DNA from: Candidatus Dormiibacterota bacterium
GTDB taxonomy: Bacteria > Chloroflexota > Dormibacteria > Aeolococcales > Aeolococcaceae
NCBI GenBank assembly: GCA_036495095.1
Contig: DASXNK010000024.1
Span: forward strand, 1 to 64,000
Direction of reading: 5' to 3'
Length of the DNA stretch: 64,000 nucleotides
Shown: positions 41,442-49,691 of the stretch, piece by piece
Position numbering within the stretch: the stretch's first letter is position 1
Layout of the letters: the number at the start of each line of letters is the position of its first letter
Translations under genes and position numbers: made by a program
Notes under the pieces: model-generated
What the model saw: only the letters and a program-made list of their open reading frames with translations
The model's database searches: none
What the model was told of the DNA's origin: nothing

Positions 41442-41648
41442 TTGTTCGACGGCTTCCTTCGGCTCACCCCGTGCCCGGTCTGCAGCGGGCTCGACCTCCC
41501 CGCCGAGCTCATCGGCGGCGCCGCGGCACCGCGCTGCCCCGCCTGCGGTGAGGAGTTCGTCGAGCGTCCCGTCGCCGGCCGCGTGGTGGTGAGCGTGGGC
41601 CGCGCCGGCCAGCGCCGCTCGGTCCGCGAGCTGTCCGGCCGCCGGTAG
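41442..41648 (+). CDS. Small zinc-ribbon protein
   Basis: A 68-residue protein with two Cys pairs, CPVC (residues 11-14) and CPAC (about 32-35), forming a treble-clef/zinc-ribbon site, then a basic tail. It starts with TTG at 41442, ten bases after AGGAG; no ATG or GTG fits the frame. Function unknown; possibly RNA- or protein-binding. Confidence 0.6.
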   Translation: MFDGFLRLTPCPVCSGLDLPAELIGGAAAPRCPACGEEFVERPVAGRVVVSVGRAGQRRSVRELSGRR

Positions 41649-41652
41649 ACGG

Positions 41653-42426
41653 CTAGCCGGCGTCCGCCCCGGCCTCGACCGCGGTTGCGGCAGCGGCGGT
41701 GCTCCGCGGTGCGGTGAGCCGCGACCAGATCAGGTCGCCGGCGGGCACCCCGGTCAGCTCCATCTCGGTCTCGACGGTGGTGTGCACGTCGATCTCGGCG
41801 TCCGGCGCGGCGGCGAGGCCGAAGAGCACCTCGGGGTCGTCGAGCTCGGGTAGCCTGCCGCTGTAGGCGCCGAGCACCACGCCGTCGCGCAGCAGCACGA
41901 CGCCGACGTCGCCGGCGCCGATGATCCGCACCGCCCCGCTGGCGCGCTCGCGGCCGAGATGGGCGAGCAGCCCGGAGAAGTCGACGAAGGTGGCGGGCAG
42001 GCCGCGGAAGCGCTCCGGGAGGTTGATCATCCGGGCGATCGCCACGGCGATCTCGGGCCGGTAGGTCGACACCGTGATGTCGTGGATGTCCTGCGACGCC
42101 GGGGTGGGCATGCTCAGCGTGTCCAGCCGGTGGGTGCCCGTCTCGTCGACCGCCACCAGTGCCACAATCGCGCCCTGGTGAAGAATCGCAACCTGGACCC
42201 GCTCGCCCCCGGCCTCGATGAGAGCGCCGGTGTGCCGCCGCTCGGCGAGGTGGCTGAGCAGGCGCGGACCGTCGACGAAGGACGAGGTGAGCTGTCCGAG
42301 GGCGGACACGCCGGCGGGCAGGGGACAGGGGCCGACCGGGCCCGCGGGGGGGAGCGCAGAGCGCTCGACGGACGCCGACCACACCACGGAGTTGACCGTG
42401 GAGGGGTCGGAGGTACGCACGATCAT
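41653..42426 (-). CDS. Two-domain protein resembling DUF4388
   Basis: A 257-residue protein with two similar halves: LTSSFVDGPRLLSHLAERRHTGALIEAGGERVQVAILHQGAIVALVAV (about 47-95) and LPATFVDFSGLLAHLGRERASGAVRIIGAGDVGVVLLRDGVVLGAYSG (about 142-190). Both have the DUF4388 look (small effector domains linked to gliding and signalling). The tail is Thr/Ala-rich. The duplication is visible by eye. A GGAGGAG site precedes its ATG. Function unknown. Confidence 0.6.
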   Translation of the reverse strand: MIVRTSDPSTVNSVVWSASVERSALPPAGPVGPCPLPAGVSALGQLTSSFVDGPRLLSHLAERRHTGALIEAGGERVQVAILHQGAIVALVAVDETGTHRLDTLSMPTPASQDIHDITVSTYRPEIAVAIARMINLPERFRGLPATFVDFSGLLAHLGRERASGAVRIIGAGDVGVVLLRDGVVLGAYSGRLPELDDPEVLFGLAAAPDAEIDVHTTVETEMELTGVPAGDLIWSRLTAPRSTAAAATAVEAGADAG

Positions 42427-42491
42427 GGTCTCCTCCGCATCGCCTTCCCCTTCGCAGCCCTCCCCGCCCGAGAGTGCCTGAAGGAGGGCAA

Positions 42492-42878
42492 ATGTATCAC
42501 GTGAACGAGTTCGCCGGGAAAGAGTGGATGGTGATCTGCTCCTCGCAGGCGCCGCCCTACGACGTCACCGGGATGTACCTGCTCTGGTCCGACGACCGCG
42601 ACCGGCTGCTGGAGATCGCGCGCACCGAGATCGGCTCCGGAGTGTTCCACGAAGCCCGGCTCAGCGTGCTGCCGGGGAAGAAACCGGCCGAGCACGTGCT
42701 CTGCCTCTTCGCCCCCGACGGCTCGAGGAAGGTGGAGCTCTCCCACCGCGTGCGCGACAGCGGTGGCGGCATCACCTACCTGTACTGGCGGGACGGCACC
42801 ACCCTCCCGGTGCGCCGCGAGCTCAACGTCAGCGGCCTCATCGGCGACGGCGCCGCCGAGGACGCCGGCACCTCCTGA
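42492..42878 (+). CDS. Hypothetical protein, 128 aa
   Basis: A soluble alpha/beta protein starting MYHVNEFAGKEWMVICSSQAP. It has no Cys pair or nucleotide motif. SSQAPPYDVTGMYLLWSDDRDRLLEIARTEIGSG suggests a small globular domain. AGGAGGG precedes the ATG. It is divergent from the DUF4388-like gene and 41 bases upstream of the BadH-like gene, with which it may be co-transcribed. Confidence 0.6.
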   Translation: MYHVNEFAGKEWMVICSSQAPPYDVTGMYLLWSDDRDRLLEIARTEIGSGVFHEARLSVLPGKKPAEHVLCLFAPDGSRKVELSHRVRDSGGGITYLYWRDGTTLPVRRELNVSGLIGDGAAEDAGTS

Positions 42879-42919
42879 ATCTGCCGAACCCGGCAGGAAG
42901 ACGCATCGGGGAGCGAGGC

Positions 42920-43672
42920 ATGACGGTGATGGGAGAGGGGCGGGTCGCCCTGGTGACGGGCGGCTCCGGCGGCGTCGGCGCGGCGATCTGCGAGAGCCTG
43001 GCGGAGGCGGGCTGCCGGGTGGCGGTCGCCGACATCGACGAGGCGGGAGCGGAGCGGGTCGCCGCCCGTGTGGGCGGCCTCGGGGTGCGCCTCGACGTCA
43101 CCAGCCCGGAGGCGGTGGCGGCCGCGGTCGGCCGGGTGCGCGCCGAGCTCGGCACCATCGGCGTGTGCGTGAACTGCGCCGGCTGGGACGAGCTCAAGCC
43201 CTTCCTCGACACCGACGAGGAGTTCATGCGGCGGATCATCGACATCAACCTGATGGGGCCGATGCGGGTGGTGCGGGCGTGCCTGCCCGGGATGATCGAG
43301 ATGGCCCGGGGCCGGGTGATCGCCATCGCCTCCGACGCCGGACGGGTGGGCTCGTCGATGGAGGCGGTCTACTCCGGGGCCAAGGGCGGGGTGATCGCCT
43401 TCACCAAGACGATCGCCCGGGAGATGGCGCGGCACGGCATCACCGCCAACACCATCTGCCCCGGGCCCACCGACACCCCACTGCTCACCGGCATGCTCGG
43501 CGAGGGCACGGCGTCCGCCAGGGTGCTCGACGCGATGGTCAAATCGGTGCCGATGCGCCGCCTCGGCAGGCCCGAGGACATCGCCCCCGCGGTGGCGTTC
43601 CTGGCGTCGGACCACGCGGGATACATCACCGGCCAGACGTTGTCGGTCTCGGGTGGTCTGACGATGGCGTAG
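42920..43672 (+). CDS. BadH-like short-chain dehydrogenase
   Basis: A 250-residue SDR. It has TGGSGGVG (cofactor), NCAG, and the catalytic Y151 and K155 in VYSGAKGG. The segments CAGWDELKPFLDT, AIASDAGRVGSSMEAVYSGAKGGVIAFTKT, ITANTICPGPTDTPLL and GYITGQTLSVSGGLTM closely follow what I recall of BadH, the 2-hydroxycyclohexanecarboxyl-CoA dehydrogenase of alicyclic acid degradation. The exact substrate is inferred. GGGGAG precedes the ATG. Confidence 0.88.
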   Translation: MTVMGEGRVALVTGGSGGVGAAICESLAEAGCRVAVADIDEAGAERVAARVGGLGVRLDVTSPEAVAAAVGRVRAELGTIGVCVNCAGWDELKPFLDTDEEFMRRIIDINLMGPMRVVRACLPGMIEMARGRVIAIASDAGRVGSSMEAVYSGAKGGVIAFTKTIAREMARHGITANTICPGPTDTPLLTGMLGEGTASARVLDAMVKSVPMRRLGRPEDIAPAVAFLASDHAGYITGQTLSVSGGLTMA

Positions 43673-43735
43673 GCGCCGGGATGTTCCGGGTGTGCTGCGG
43701 TCACCACCACGCGCTGCGACGGGGGCAGGCCCCGG

Positions 43736-44806
43736 TCAACAGAAGCTGCGCTTGCACAGCCAGGCGGCGACGGCGTCGCGGGTGAACGGGGCGGAGCGCT
43801 CGAGGCTCAGGGCGTGGCCGGTGTCGAGGACGGTGAGGGCGGTGACGTCCTTGGTCCCGGTGTACATGCTCTTCTGCCGGTCCTGCGAGGGCGGCGGGAA
43901 GATCGCGTCGTCGGCGCCGATCGCCAGCAGCACGGGCACCTGGATCGATGCCACCCTCTGCTCGTCGGTGGCGATGGCGGCGGGGATGGAGCTGTCGTCG
44001 CCGCAGGGGTCGGCGTTGCGCAGGCGGGTCGCCTCGCCCTCGACCGCCGGGTCGGCGTCGTGGAACATCAGCGCCTTGAACTCGTCCTTGCTCTGGCCGA
44101 GCGGGGCGTAGCCGGGAGGGTTGCCGCCGCTGGCGCAGACCGCGCCGGTCTGGGCGAAGTCGGCGAGCACCTTGGGGGAGGCGCCGGTGTCGGCCCAGGC
44201 GAGGACGATCAGCGCGTCGACGTCGTGGAAGGAGTAGGCCTCGGCCTGGGCGATGGCCCCGCCCGCGGAGTGGCCGGTCAGTCCGACCCGCACGAAGCCG
44301 AGCCCGGCCGCGCCGTCCATCGCGTACGCGCCGGTGCGCAGCGCCTGGACGACCTGGTGGGCGATGTCGGCCTGCGCGCCCATGCAGCTCTGCATCCCCG
44401 GAGGATGGCTGCTCACCCCATAGCCGAGCCGGTCGATGATCAGCGAGGCGACTCCGTGCGAGGCCACCGCCTCCGACCAGTCGTACCCGGGGATGATCTC
44501 GAAGTCCCAGAAGAACTGGCCGTAGCCGAGCCCGTGGAGGTCGAGCACCACCGAGCGGCCCGGGTTCAGCGGGTCGAGCTGGTTGGCGGGGCCGACCAGC
44601 CGGCCGTGGATGGTGTAGGAGGCGCCGTCGCTCTGACAGGGCACCGCCGAGGTGTTGGAGTTCTTGACCTGGAAGCTGACCATGTGGCTGACCAGCGCGG
44701 CGGCGGCCGGGGCGGCGACGGTGCGCGGCGCCGGGCCCACCGCCAGCGCGGTCAGCGCCGCCAGCCCGGCGACGGCTGCGGCCGCGGCGCGACGGATACG
44801 TGGCAT
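43736..44806 (-). CDS. Secreted alpha/beta hydrolase
   Basis: A 356-residue exported hydrolase. Signal peptide residues about 1-38. HGLGYGQFFWDFEIIPGYDWSEAVASHGVA covers the oxyanion region. The nucleophile is Ser in GLTGHSAGGAIAQ (G-H-S-A-G), with acid Asp in AIGADDAIFPPP and His in LDTGHALSLE. Several Cys suggest disulfides. Lipase or PHB-depolymerase-like esterases have this layout. The ATG at 44806 follows GAGGAGG; an in-frame GTG at 44824 overlaps the stop of the upstream gene by four bases. Confidence 0.8.
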   Translation of the reverse strand: MPRIRRAAAAAVAGLAALTALAVGPAPRTVAAPAAAALVSHMVSFQVKNSNTSAVPCQSDGASYTIHGRLVGPANQLDPLNPGRSVVLDLHGLGYGQFFWDFEIIPGYDWSEAVASHGVASLIIDRLGYGVSSHPPGMQSCMGAQADIAHQVVQALRTGAYAMDGAAGLGFVRVGLTGHSAGGAIAQAEAYSFHDVDALIVLAWADTGASPKVLADFAQTGAVCASGGNPPGYAPLGQSKDEFKALMFHDADPAVEGEATRLRNADPCGDDSSIPAAIATDEQRVASIQVPVLLAIGADDAIFPPPSQDRQKSMYTGTKDVTALTVLDTGHALSLERSAPFTRDAVAAWLCKRSFC

Positions 44807-44820
44807 CCTCCTGGCCCTCC

Positions 44821-45846
44821 TCACGTCCCGCTGCGTGCGGTGCCGCGGCGCAGCCCGTCAACGATGCGCGCCCACCCGCCGGTACCCCCGCCGGGGAACG
44901 CGTAGAAGCTGACTCGGTCGACGATATCGCCATAGCGCGCCAGCAGGCGCTCCGGGATCTCGTCGGGGGCCCCCTGGACGGCGAAGGCGTCGAGCACCGA
45001 GCCGTCGATCAGCTCCGCCATCTCCGTCCAGCGTCCCTGCTTGGAGAGGCCGTTGAGCTCTGCCTGCAGGTCGCCCCAGCCGTGGACGTCCAGAGCGCCA
45101 CGGTAGGCGGGGGTGGACCCGTAGAAGGAGATCTGGGCGCGCACCGCCGAGCGGAGCGCGTCGACGTCCGCCGGCTCCTCGCCGGTGACCACGAAGCAGG
45201 GCAGGGAGACCTCGAAGTCCTCGCGGCGGCGGCCGGCCCGGGCGAGCCCGCGCTCGACCGCGGGGAGGGTGACCTCGCGGAGGTAGCGCTCGTTGGTGAA
45301 GGCGTGGAGGATGACCCCGTCGGCCACCTCGGCGGCCACCTCGGTCATCGCCTCGCCGACCGCGGCGAGGAAGATGCGGGGGGTGCCGTGAGGGTTGGGC
45401 CCGGGGTTGAAGAACGGCGTCATCAGGGTGTGGGTGTAGAAGTCGCCGCGGAAGTCGAGCTTCGACCCGGTGTCCCACGCCTCCCAGATCGCCCGGATGG
45501 CGCTGATCATCTCGCGCATCCGCGGGGCCGGGTGCGACCAGGTCATGCTGAAGCGCTTCTCGATGTGGGGCCGGATCTGCGACCCCAGGCCGAGGATGAA
45601 GCGGCCCTTCGAGTACGCCTGCAGATCGTGGCCGGTGTGGGCCAGGGTCATCGGGTTGCGGGCGAACCCGACCGCGATCCCGGTGATCAGGTCGACCCGC
45701 CGGGTGTGCTCGGCGGCGACGGCGAGGGGGAGGAACGGGTCGTGCTGGGTCTCGATGCTCATCAGCCCGTCGAAGCCCGCCTCCTCGAGCGCCACCGCGC
45801 GCTCCGCCGCGCCGGTCAGGTCGCCGAGGTGGGTGTCGATCTTCAC
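44821..45846 (-). CDS. F420-dependent luciferase-like oxidoreductase
   Basis: A 341-residue TIM-barrel oxidoreductase of the LLM class (TIGR03617-like): EEAGFDGLMSIETQHDPFLPLAVAAEHT, ITGIAVGFARNPMTLAHTGHDLQAYSKGRFILGLGSQIRPHIEKRFS, FFNPGPNPHGTPRIFLAAVG. Those proteins usually use coenzyme F420, which supports an actinobacterial-like host. The GTG at 45846 follows GGAGGAG. It is in an operon with the secreted hydrolase. Substrate unknown. Confidence 0.85.
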   Translation of the reverse strand: MKIDTHLGDLTGAAERAVALEEAGFDGLMSIETQHDPFLPLAVAAEHTRRVDLITGIAVGFARNPMTLAHTGHDLQAYSKGRFILGLGSQIRPHIEKRFSMTWSHPAPRMREMISAIRAIWEAWDTGSKLDFRGDFYTHTLMTPFFNPGPNPHGTPRIFLAAVGEAMTEVAAEVADGVILHAFTNERYLREVTLPAVERGLARAGRRREDFEVSLPCFVVTGEEPADVDALRSAVRAQISFYGSTPAYRGALDVHGWGDLQAELNGLSKQGRWTEMAELIDGSVLDAFAVQGAPDEIPERLLARYGDIVDRVSFYAFPGGGTGGWARIVDGLRRGTARSGT

Positions 45847-46108
45847 CCTGCTCACTCCTCCGTTCCTCGCTCGGGGAGTCGCGACCGGGATCCCCGGCGG
45901 ACAGGATTGCACGTCGCCCTCCATCGCCGCCCGCGGCTGACCCGGCCCCCCGTTTCCGCCGACTCCGCCACCGAGAAAGGGGGAGCCCGGTTCCCCCGTT
46001 CGTGCGATTGTTCGGCAGCTATCGGGGATGCCAGACTTCCCACCGCTGGCCGGTCCGTCCCGTCGGGAGGGAGGGCGGAGGGCGCCACCACCAGGGGGAG
46101 GTCCGGCG
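45847..46108. other. Upstream region of the mce operon
   Basis: About 260 bases between the luciferase-like gene and the mce operon, presumably holding both divergent promoters. It contains a hairpin-like GGGGGA-N7-TCCCCC (45979-45997). No clear -10 for the mce operon was found; TATCGG near 46020 is the nearest candidate. Confidence 0.4.
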
Positions 46109-46144
46109 ATGGCGGCTGTGACGGAGGCCGGCGGTGGCGTCTGA
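46109..46144 (+). CDS. Leader mini-ORF overlapping the first permease gene
   Basis: An 11-codon frame (MAAVTEAGGGV) with an excellent GGGGGAGG site seven bases before its ATG. It ends 11 bases inside the GTG-started permease gene in a different frame. It may couple or attenuate translation of the mce operon. An alternative is that a frameshift once joined it to the permease. Confidence 0.35.
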   Translation: MAAVTEAGGGV

Positions 46145-46985
46145 GGGCGTCTACGAGGGGCCGCTGAACCCACCGCTGACCGACGAGCTCGGCCAGATCA
46201 TCGTCCGCGGCCTCCGGCCCGGCCGGAAGGGGCTCGAGGCGCTCGGCGAGATGGTGCTGCTCGGGGGCGCGGTCTTCACGTCGCTCCGCACCGGGGTCGT
46301 CTGGGAGGAGTTCATCCACCAGTGCGACATCTTCTTCAAGCGGATGATCATCCCGGTCCTGCTCATCGGCCTGGGGTGGGGGACGATGGTCTCGCTGGAG
46401 GCGGGGAACCTGCTCCAGCTCGCCCAGGCCTCCTGGCGTCTGGGCGGGTTCGAGGCGATGTCCCACATCCGTGAGTTCGACGCCTTCGTCATGGGTGACA
46501 TCGCCATGGGGGTGGCGGGCACCGCGATCGTCGCCGACATGGGCGCCCGCAAGGTGCGCGACGAGCTGGCGGCGATGAGCACCCTGGGCATCGACGTGGT
46601 CCGCGAGATGGTCACCCCGCGGGTGCTCTCGATGATCGTCATGACCAGCGCGATGCTCTTCCCGATGATGGTGAGCAGCCTCTTCACCGGCTGGCTCGCC
46701 GCCGTCTACCTGCGCGGCGCCAGCACCGGCGGCTACTGGCACGACTTCTTCAACCAGACCACCTCGGTGGACGTGCTCATCGGGGTGGTGAAGTGCGCCT
46801 GCTTCGGGATGTTCGGCGGGATCATCGCCTGCTACAAGGGGATGAGCGCCGCCGGCGGCGGCCGGGGCGTCGGCCGCGCCGTGAACGAGGCGGTGGTGAT
46901 GTCGATCATCATGGCGATGAGCGTCAACTACCTGGTCACCTCGATCCTGATGGCGCTCAACAGCTCCGTGAACGTGCTCAAGTGA
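46134..46985 (+). CDS. YrbE/MlaE-family lipid ABC permease, first copy
   Basis: A 283-residue membrane permease with about five or six helices. The region GTAIVADMGARKVRDELAAMSTLGIDVVREMVTPRVLSMIVMTSAML is the MlaE/YrbE signature (the E-x-x-A-x-x-x-L-G-x-D motif that contacts the ATPase). It forms the inner-membrane channel of an Mce importer with the second copy. The GTG at 46134 follows GGAGG. First of two permeases in the operon. Confidence 0.93.
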   Translation: MASEGVYEGPLNPPLTDELGQIIVRGLRPGRKGLEALGEMVLLGGAVFTSLRTGVVWEEFIHQCDIFFKRMIIPVLLIGLGWGTMVSLEAGNLLQLAQASWRLGGFEAMSHIREFDAFVMGDIAMGVAGTAIVADMGARKVRDELAAMSTLGIDVVREMVTPRVLSMIVMTSAMLFPMMVSSLFTGWLAAVYLRGASTGGYWHDFFNQTTSVDVLIGVVKCACFGMFGGIIACYKGMSAAGGGRGVGRAVNEAVVMSIIMAMSVNYLVTSILMALNSSVNVLK

Positions 46986-47000
46986 GCGGCGCCGCACAGC

Positions 47001-47828
47001 ATGGCTGAGGTCGCGGTCGCCCCCGCGAGTGTGGGCCCGCTGAGCGTCGCCGCTCGCAAGACCACCGGCGCGGTGCGCGAGCTGGGCGAGATCTTCCTCT
47101 TCTTCGGCCGGGCGCTCTGGGGCATGCGCACCGTGCCCAAGCACCAGGAGGAGTTCTTCCGGTTCGCCGCCTACGTCGCCCTCTCCACCCTGCCGATCGT
47201 GGTCTGCATCGCCTACTTCATGGGCGCGGAGTGCGGGCTGGAGTCCTGGTACTCGCTGAAGATCATCGGCGTCCAGGACCTCGGCGGCGTCTTCAACGCC
47301 TTCTGCGACCTGCGCGAGTGCATCCCCATCTACTTCGGCTTCGCGGTGGGCGCCAAGGTGGGCTGCGGGCTCGCCGCCGAGCTGGGGACGATGCGCATCT
47401 CCCAGGAGATCGACGCCCTCGAGACCCTCGGGGTGAACACCATCCACTACCTGGTGAGCACCCGCATCCTCGCCTGCCTGATCGTGCTGCCGCTGCTCCA
47501 CGTGGCCGCGCTGACCAGCGGCTTCATCGCCTCCTACGTGGTGCAGATCTTCCAGATCCACCAGCTGTCCCAGGGCATCTACCTGGACTACTTCTGGCGG
47601 TTCATGAACCCGCTCGACTTCGTGTACTCGCTGATCAAGGCGATGAGCTTCGCGCTGTGCACGATCATGACCGGGGTCTTCTACGGCTACAACGTGCGCG
47701 GGGGCTCGGCAGGGGTTGGCCGGGCCGCCGCCAAGACCACCGGCATCAGCATGATCTTCGTGATCATCGCGAACGCGGTCTTCACCCAGCTCTTCTGGGG
47801 CGTGAACCCGCGGGCGCCGATCCCGTGA
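47001..47828 (+). CDS. YrbE/MlaE-family lipid ABC permease, second copy
   Basis: A 275-residue permease paired with the preceding one. It carries AELGTMRISQEIDALETLGVNTIHYLVSTRILACLIVLPLL, the coupling-helix signature with E-I-D-A-L-E-T-L-G-V. About six helices. The two copies are clearly divergent in sequence, as in mycobacterial yrbEA/yrbEB, implying a heterodimer. It has only a weak ribosome-binding site 15 bases after the previous stop. Confidence 0.93.
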   Translation: MAEVAVAPASVGPLSVAARKTTGAVRELGEIFLFFGRALWGMRTVPKHQEEFFRFAAYVALSTLPIVVCIAYFMGAECGLESWYSLKIIGVQDLGGVFNAFCDLRECIPIYFGFAVGAKVGCGLAAELGTMRISQEIDALETLGVNTIHYLVSTRILACLIVLPLLHVAALTSGFIASYVVQIFQIHQLSQGIYLDYFWRFMNPLDFVYSLIKAMSFALCTIMTGVFYGYNVRGGSAGVGRAAAKTTGISMIFVIIANAVFTQLFWGVNPRAPIP

Positions 47829-47853
47829 CCACACCGAGATAGGGAGCCCGCCG

Positions 47854-48603
47854 ATGCAGGTCGTCGCCGACCACCTCCGCAAGCAGTTCGACCAGAACGT
47901 GGTGCTGAGCGACGTCTGCCTGGAGATCCCCGAGGGCGAGGTCACCATCATCATGGGTCCCTCGGGAACCGGGAAGAGCGTCTTCCTCTCCCACATCATC
48001 GGGCTGCTCATGCCCGACGGCGGCAGCCTGATGGTCGACGGTCGTCCCGTGGCCGATCGCAACCAGCGAGAGCTGAACGAGATGCGCAAGCGCATGGGCA
48101 TGCTCTTCCAGGACGGCGCGCTGTTCAGCTCCATCAACGTCTTCGACAACATCGCGCTGCCGCTGCGCAAGCACACCGACCTCAGCGAGACCAAGATCCG
48201 CGAGATCGTGCGCGCCCGGCTCAAGGACGTCGGCCTCTCCGGAACCGAGAGCAGGATGCCCAACCAGCTCAGCGGCGGCATGCGCAAGCGCGCCGGCCTC
48301 GCCCGGGCCCTGGTCATGGACCCGGAGCTGCTGCTCTTCGACGAGCCCGACTCCGGCCTCGACCCGGTGCGCACCCGGCTGCTCTGCGACCTCATCGAGG
48401 ACACCTGGAAGGCCAAGGGCGGCACCTACGTGATCGTCTCCCACGACGTCACCGAGGTGGCCAAGACCGGCCACCGGATCGCCATCCTGTGGCAGGGCGA
48501 GGTGCGCCAGTTCGGCCCCCGCGACGAGGTCTACAAGTCCCAGGACCCCTTCGTCCACCAGTTCATGCACGGGACCGCCGACGGCCCGCTCACGATGGAC
48601 TGA
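47854..48603 (+). CDS. MlaF/MceG-type ABC ATPase
   Basis: A 249-residue ATPase that should energise the lipid importer. Walker A GPSGTGKS is at residues 35-42, with LFQDGALFSSINVFDNIALPLR (MlaF-type Q-loop), signature LSGGMRKRAGLARAL, and Walker B LLLFDEPDSGLDPV with the switch in IVSHDVTEV. In mycobacteria the equivalent MceG is encoded far from the mce operons; here it sits between the permeases and the MCE genes, as in proteobacterial mla. Confidence 0.95.
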   Translation: MQVVADHLRKQFDQNVVLSDVCLEIPEGEVTIIMGPSGTGKSVFLSHIIGLLMPDGGSLMVDGRPVADRNQRELNEMRKRMGMLFQDGALFSSINVFDNIALPLRKHTDLSETKIREIVRARLKDVGLSGTESRMPNQLSGGMRKRAGLARALVMDPELLLFDEPDSGLDPVRTRLLCDLIEDTWKAKGGTYVIVSHDVTEVAKTGHRIAILWQGEVRQFGPRDEVYKSQDPFVHQFMHGTADGPLTMD

Positions 48604-48615
48604 GGAGGGGAGGAG

Positions 48616-49689
48616 ATGCGACCTCGTCAGATCGGCATCGCGCTCGTCGGCGGCGTGCTCGGGCTGTCGCTCGCGCTCACCGGGTTCGTGGTCGCGAAGA
48701 ACGGGCTCACCGGCACCTGGGACTACCACGTCAAGGTGCGGGTCACCGACGCCGACGGGCTGATCCAGGGCAACCGCGTGGCTGTCGCCGGGGTGCCCGC
48801 CGGGCGCATCCTCGACCTCCAGATCGGCGACCACTCGGCGATCCTCACCCTGGGCATCACCGGCGACGTCCGCCCGCTGCGCAGCGACACCACCACCAGC
48901 ATCCGTCCCAAGGGGCTGGCCGGCGAGCGCTTCATCGAGCTGGTGCCGGGACAGCACGGCGCCCCGGTCGCCGACTACGGCATGCTCGCCAGCACCACCG
49001 CCAACCCGGTCGAGGTGGAGGACGTCCTCAACGCCTTCGACGCCCCCACCCGCGCCGGCCTGCAGAGCTTCCTCACCGACCTCGGCGCCGGCATGGCGGG
49101 CAACGGCGCGACCGCCAACCACGATCTCGCCGAGCTGCTCAGCCTCGTCGACCAGGCCCAGGGGCTGGCCACCACCCTGCAGTCGCGGGACGACAGCATC
49201 GGACCGCTGCTCAGCAACCTCGACACGGTGGTGTCGACCCTCGCCACCCTCCAGAGCAGCGGGGTCATCGACCAGTTCACCGGCAACGCCGCGACCGTGA
49301 CCGCCGCGGTGGCCGCCCGCGACGCCCAGCTCCGCGACATGCTGTCGAGGCTGGGCACCGTGCTCGGCGAGCTGAACAGCGCCTTCAGCGGCCACGAGGG
49401 ACAGTTCCGCGACGTGCTCGCCCGCCTCCCCGCGCTGGAGGCGAAGCTGCAGGGCCTGCTCCGGGCCACCGATCCCACGCTCACCACCATCGAGTCCAGC
49501 CTGCCGGACATCCAGCGGGTGCTCATCCAGCTCGCCGACGGGGTGTGGGCCCCCTTCTCCGACGCCAACCGGCTGATGGTGTCGGCGACCGCCGCGATGC
49601 AGGACCTGAGCCTGCCTCCGGGCACTCCGGCGCCGCCGGGCACGGCCACCAGGACGCAGGTGATGCAGTTCCTCACCGGGGGGCGCTGA
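48616..49689 (+). CDS. MCE/MlaD-family substrate-binding protein 1
   Basis: A 357-residue protein. N-terminal membrane helix (about 8-27) and MCE domain (about 35-115; VRVTDADGLIQGNRVAVAGVPAGRILDL). The helical C-terminal region (about 125-330) has repeated VDQAQ/STLATL heptads that build the hydrophobic tube of Mce complexes. It ends in a Pro/Gly stretch. First of six, starting 12 bases after the ATPase; only two bases separate it from the next. Confidence 0.92.
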   Translation: MRPRQIGIALVGGVLGLSLALTGFVVAKNGLTGTWDYHVKVRVTDADGLIQGNRVAVAGVPAGRILDLQIGDHSAILTLGITGDVRPLRSDTTTSIRPKGLAGERFIELVPGQHGAPVADYGMLASTTANPVEVEDVLNAFDAPTRAGLQSFLTDLGAGMAGNGATANHDLAELLSLVDQAQGLATTLQSRDDSIGPLLSNLDTVVSTLATLQSSGVIDQFTGNAATVTAAVAARDAQLRDMLSRLGTVLGELNSAFSGHEGQFRDVLARLPALEAKLQGLLRATDPTLTTIESSLPDIQRVLIQLADGVWAPFSDANRLMVSATAAMQDLSLPPGTPAPPGTATRTQVMQFLTGGR

Positions 49690-49691
49690 CG

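Noticed and set aside
45979-45997. GGGGGA-N7-TCCCCC as a transcription terminator
   Set aside because: Short stem, no T-run, and it lies upstream of both divergent operons, where no transcript should end.
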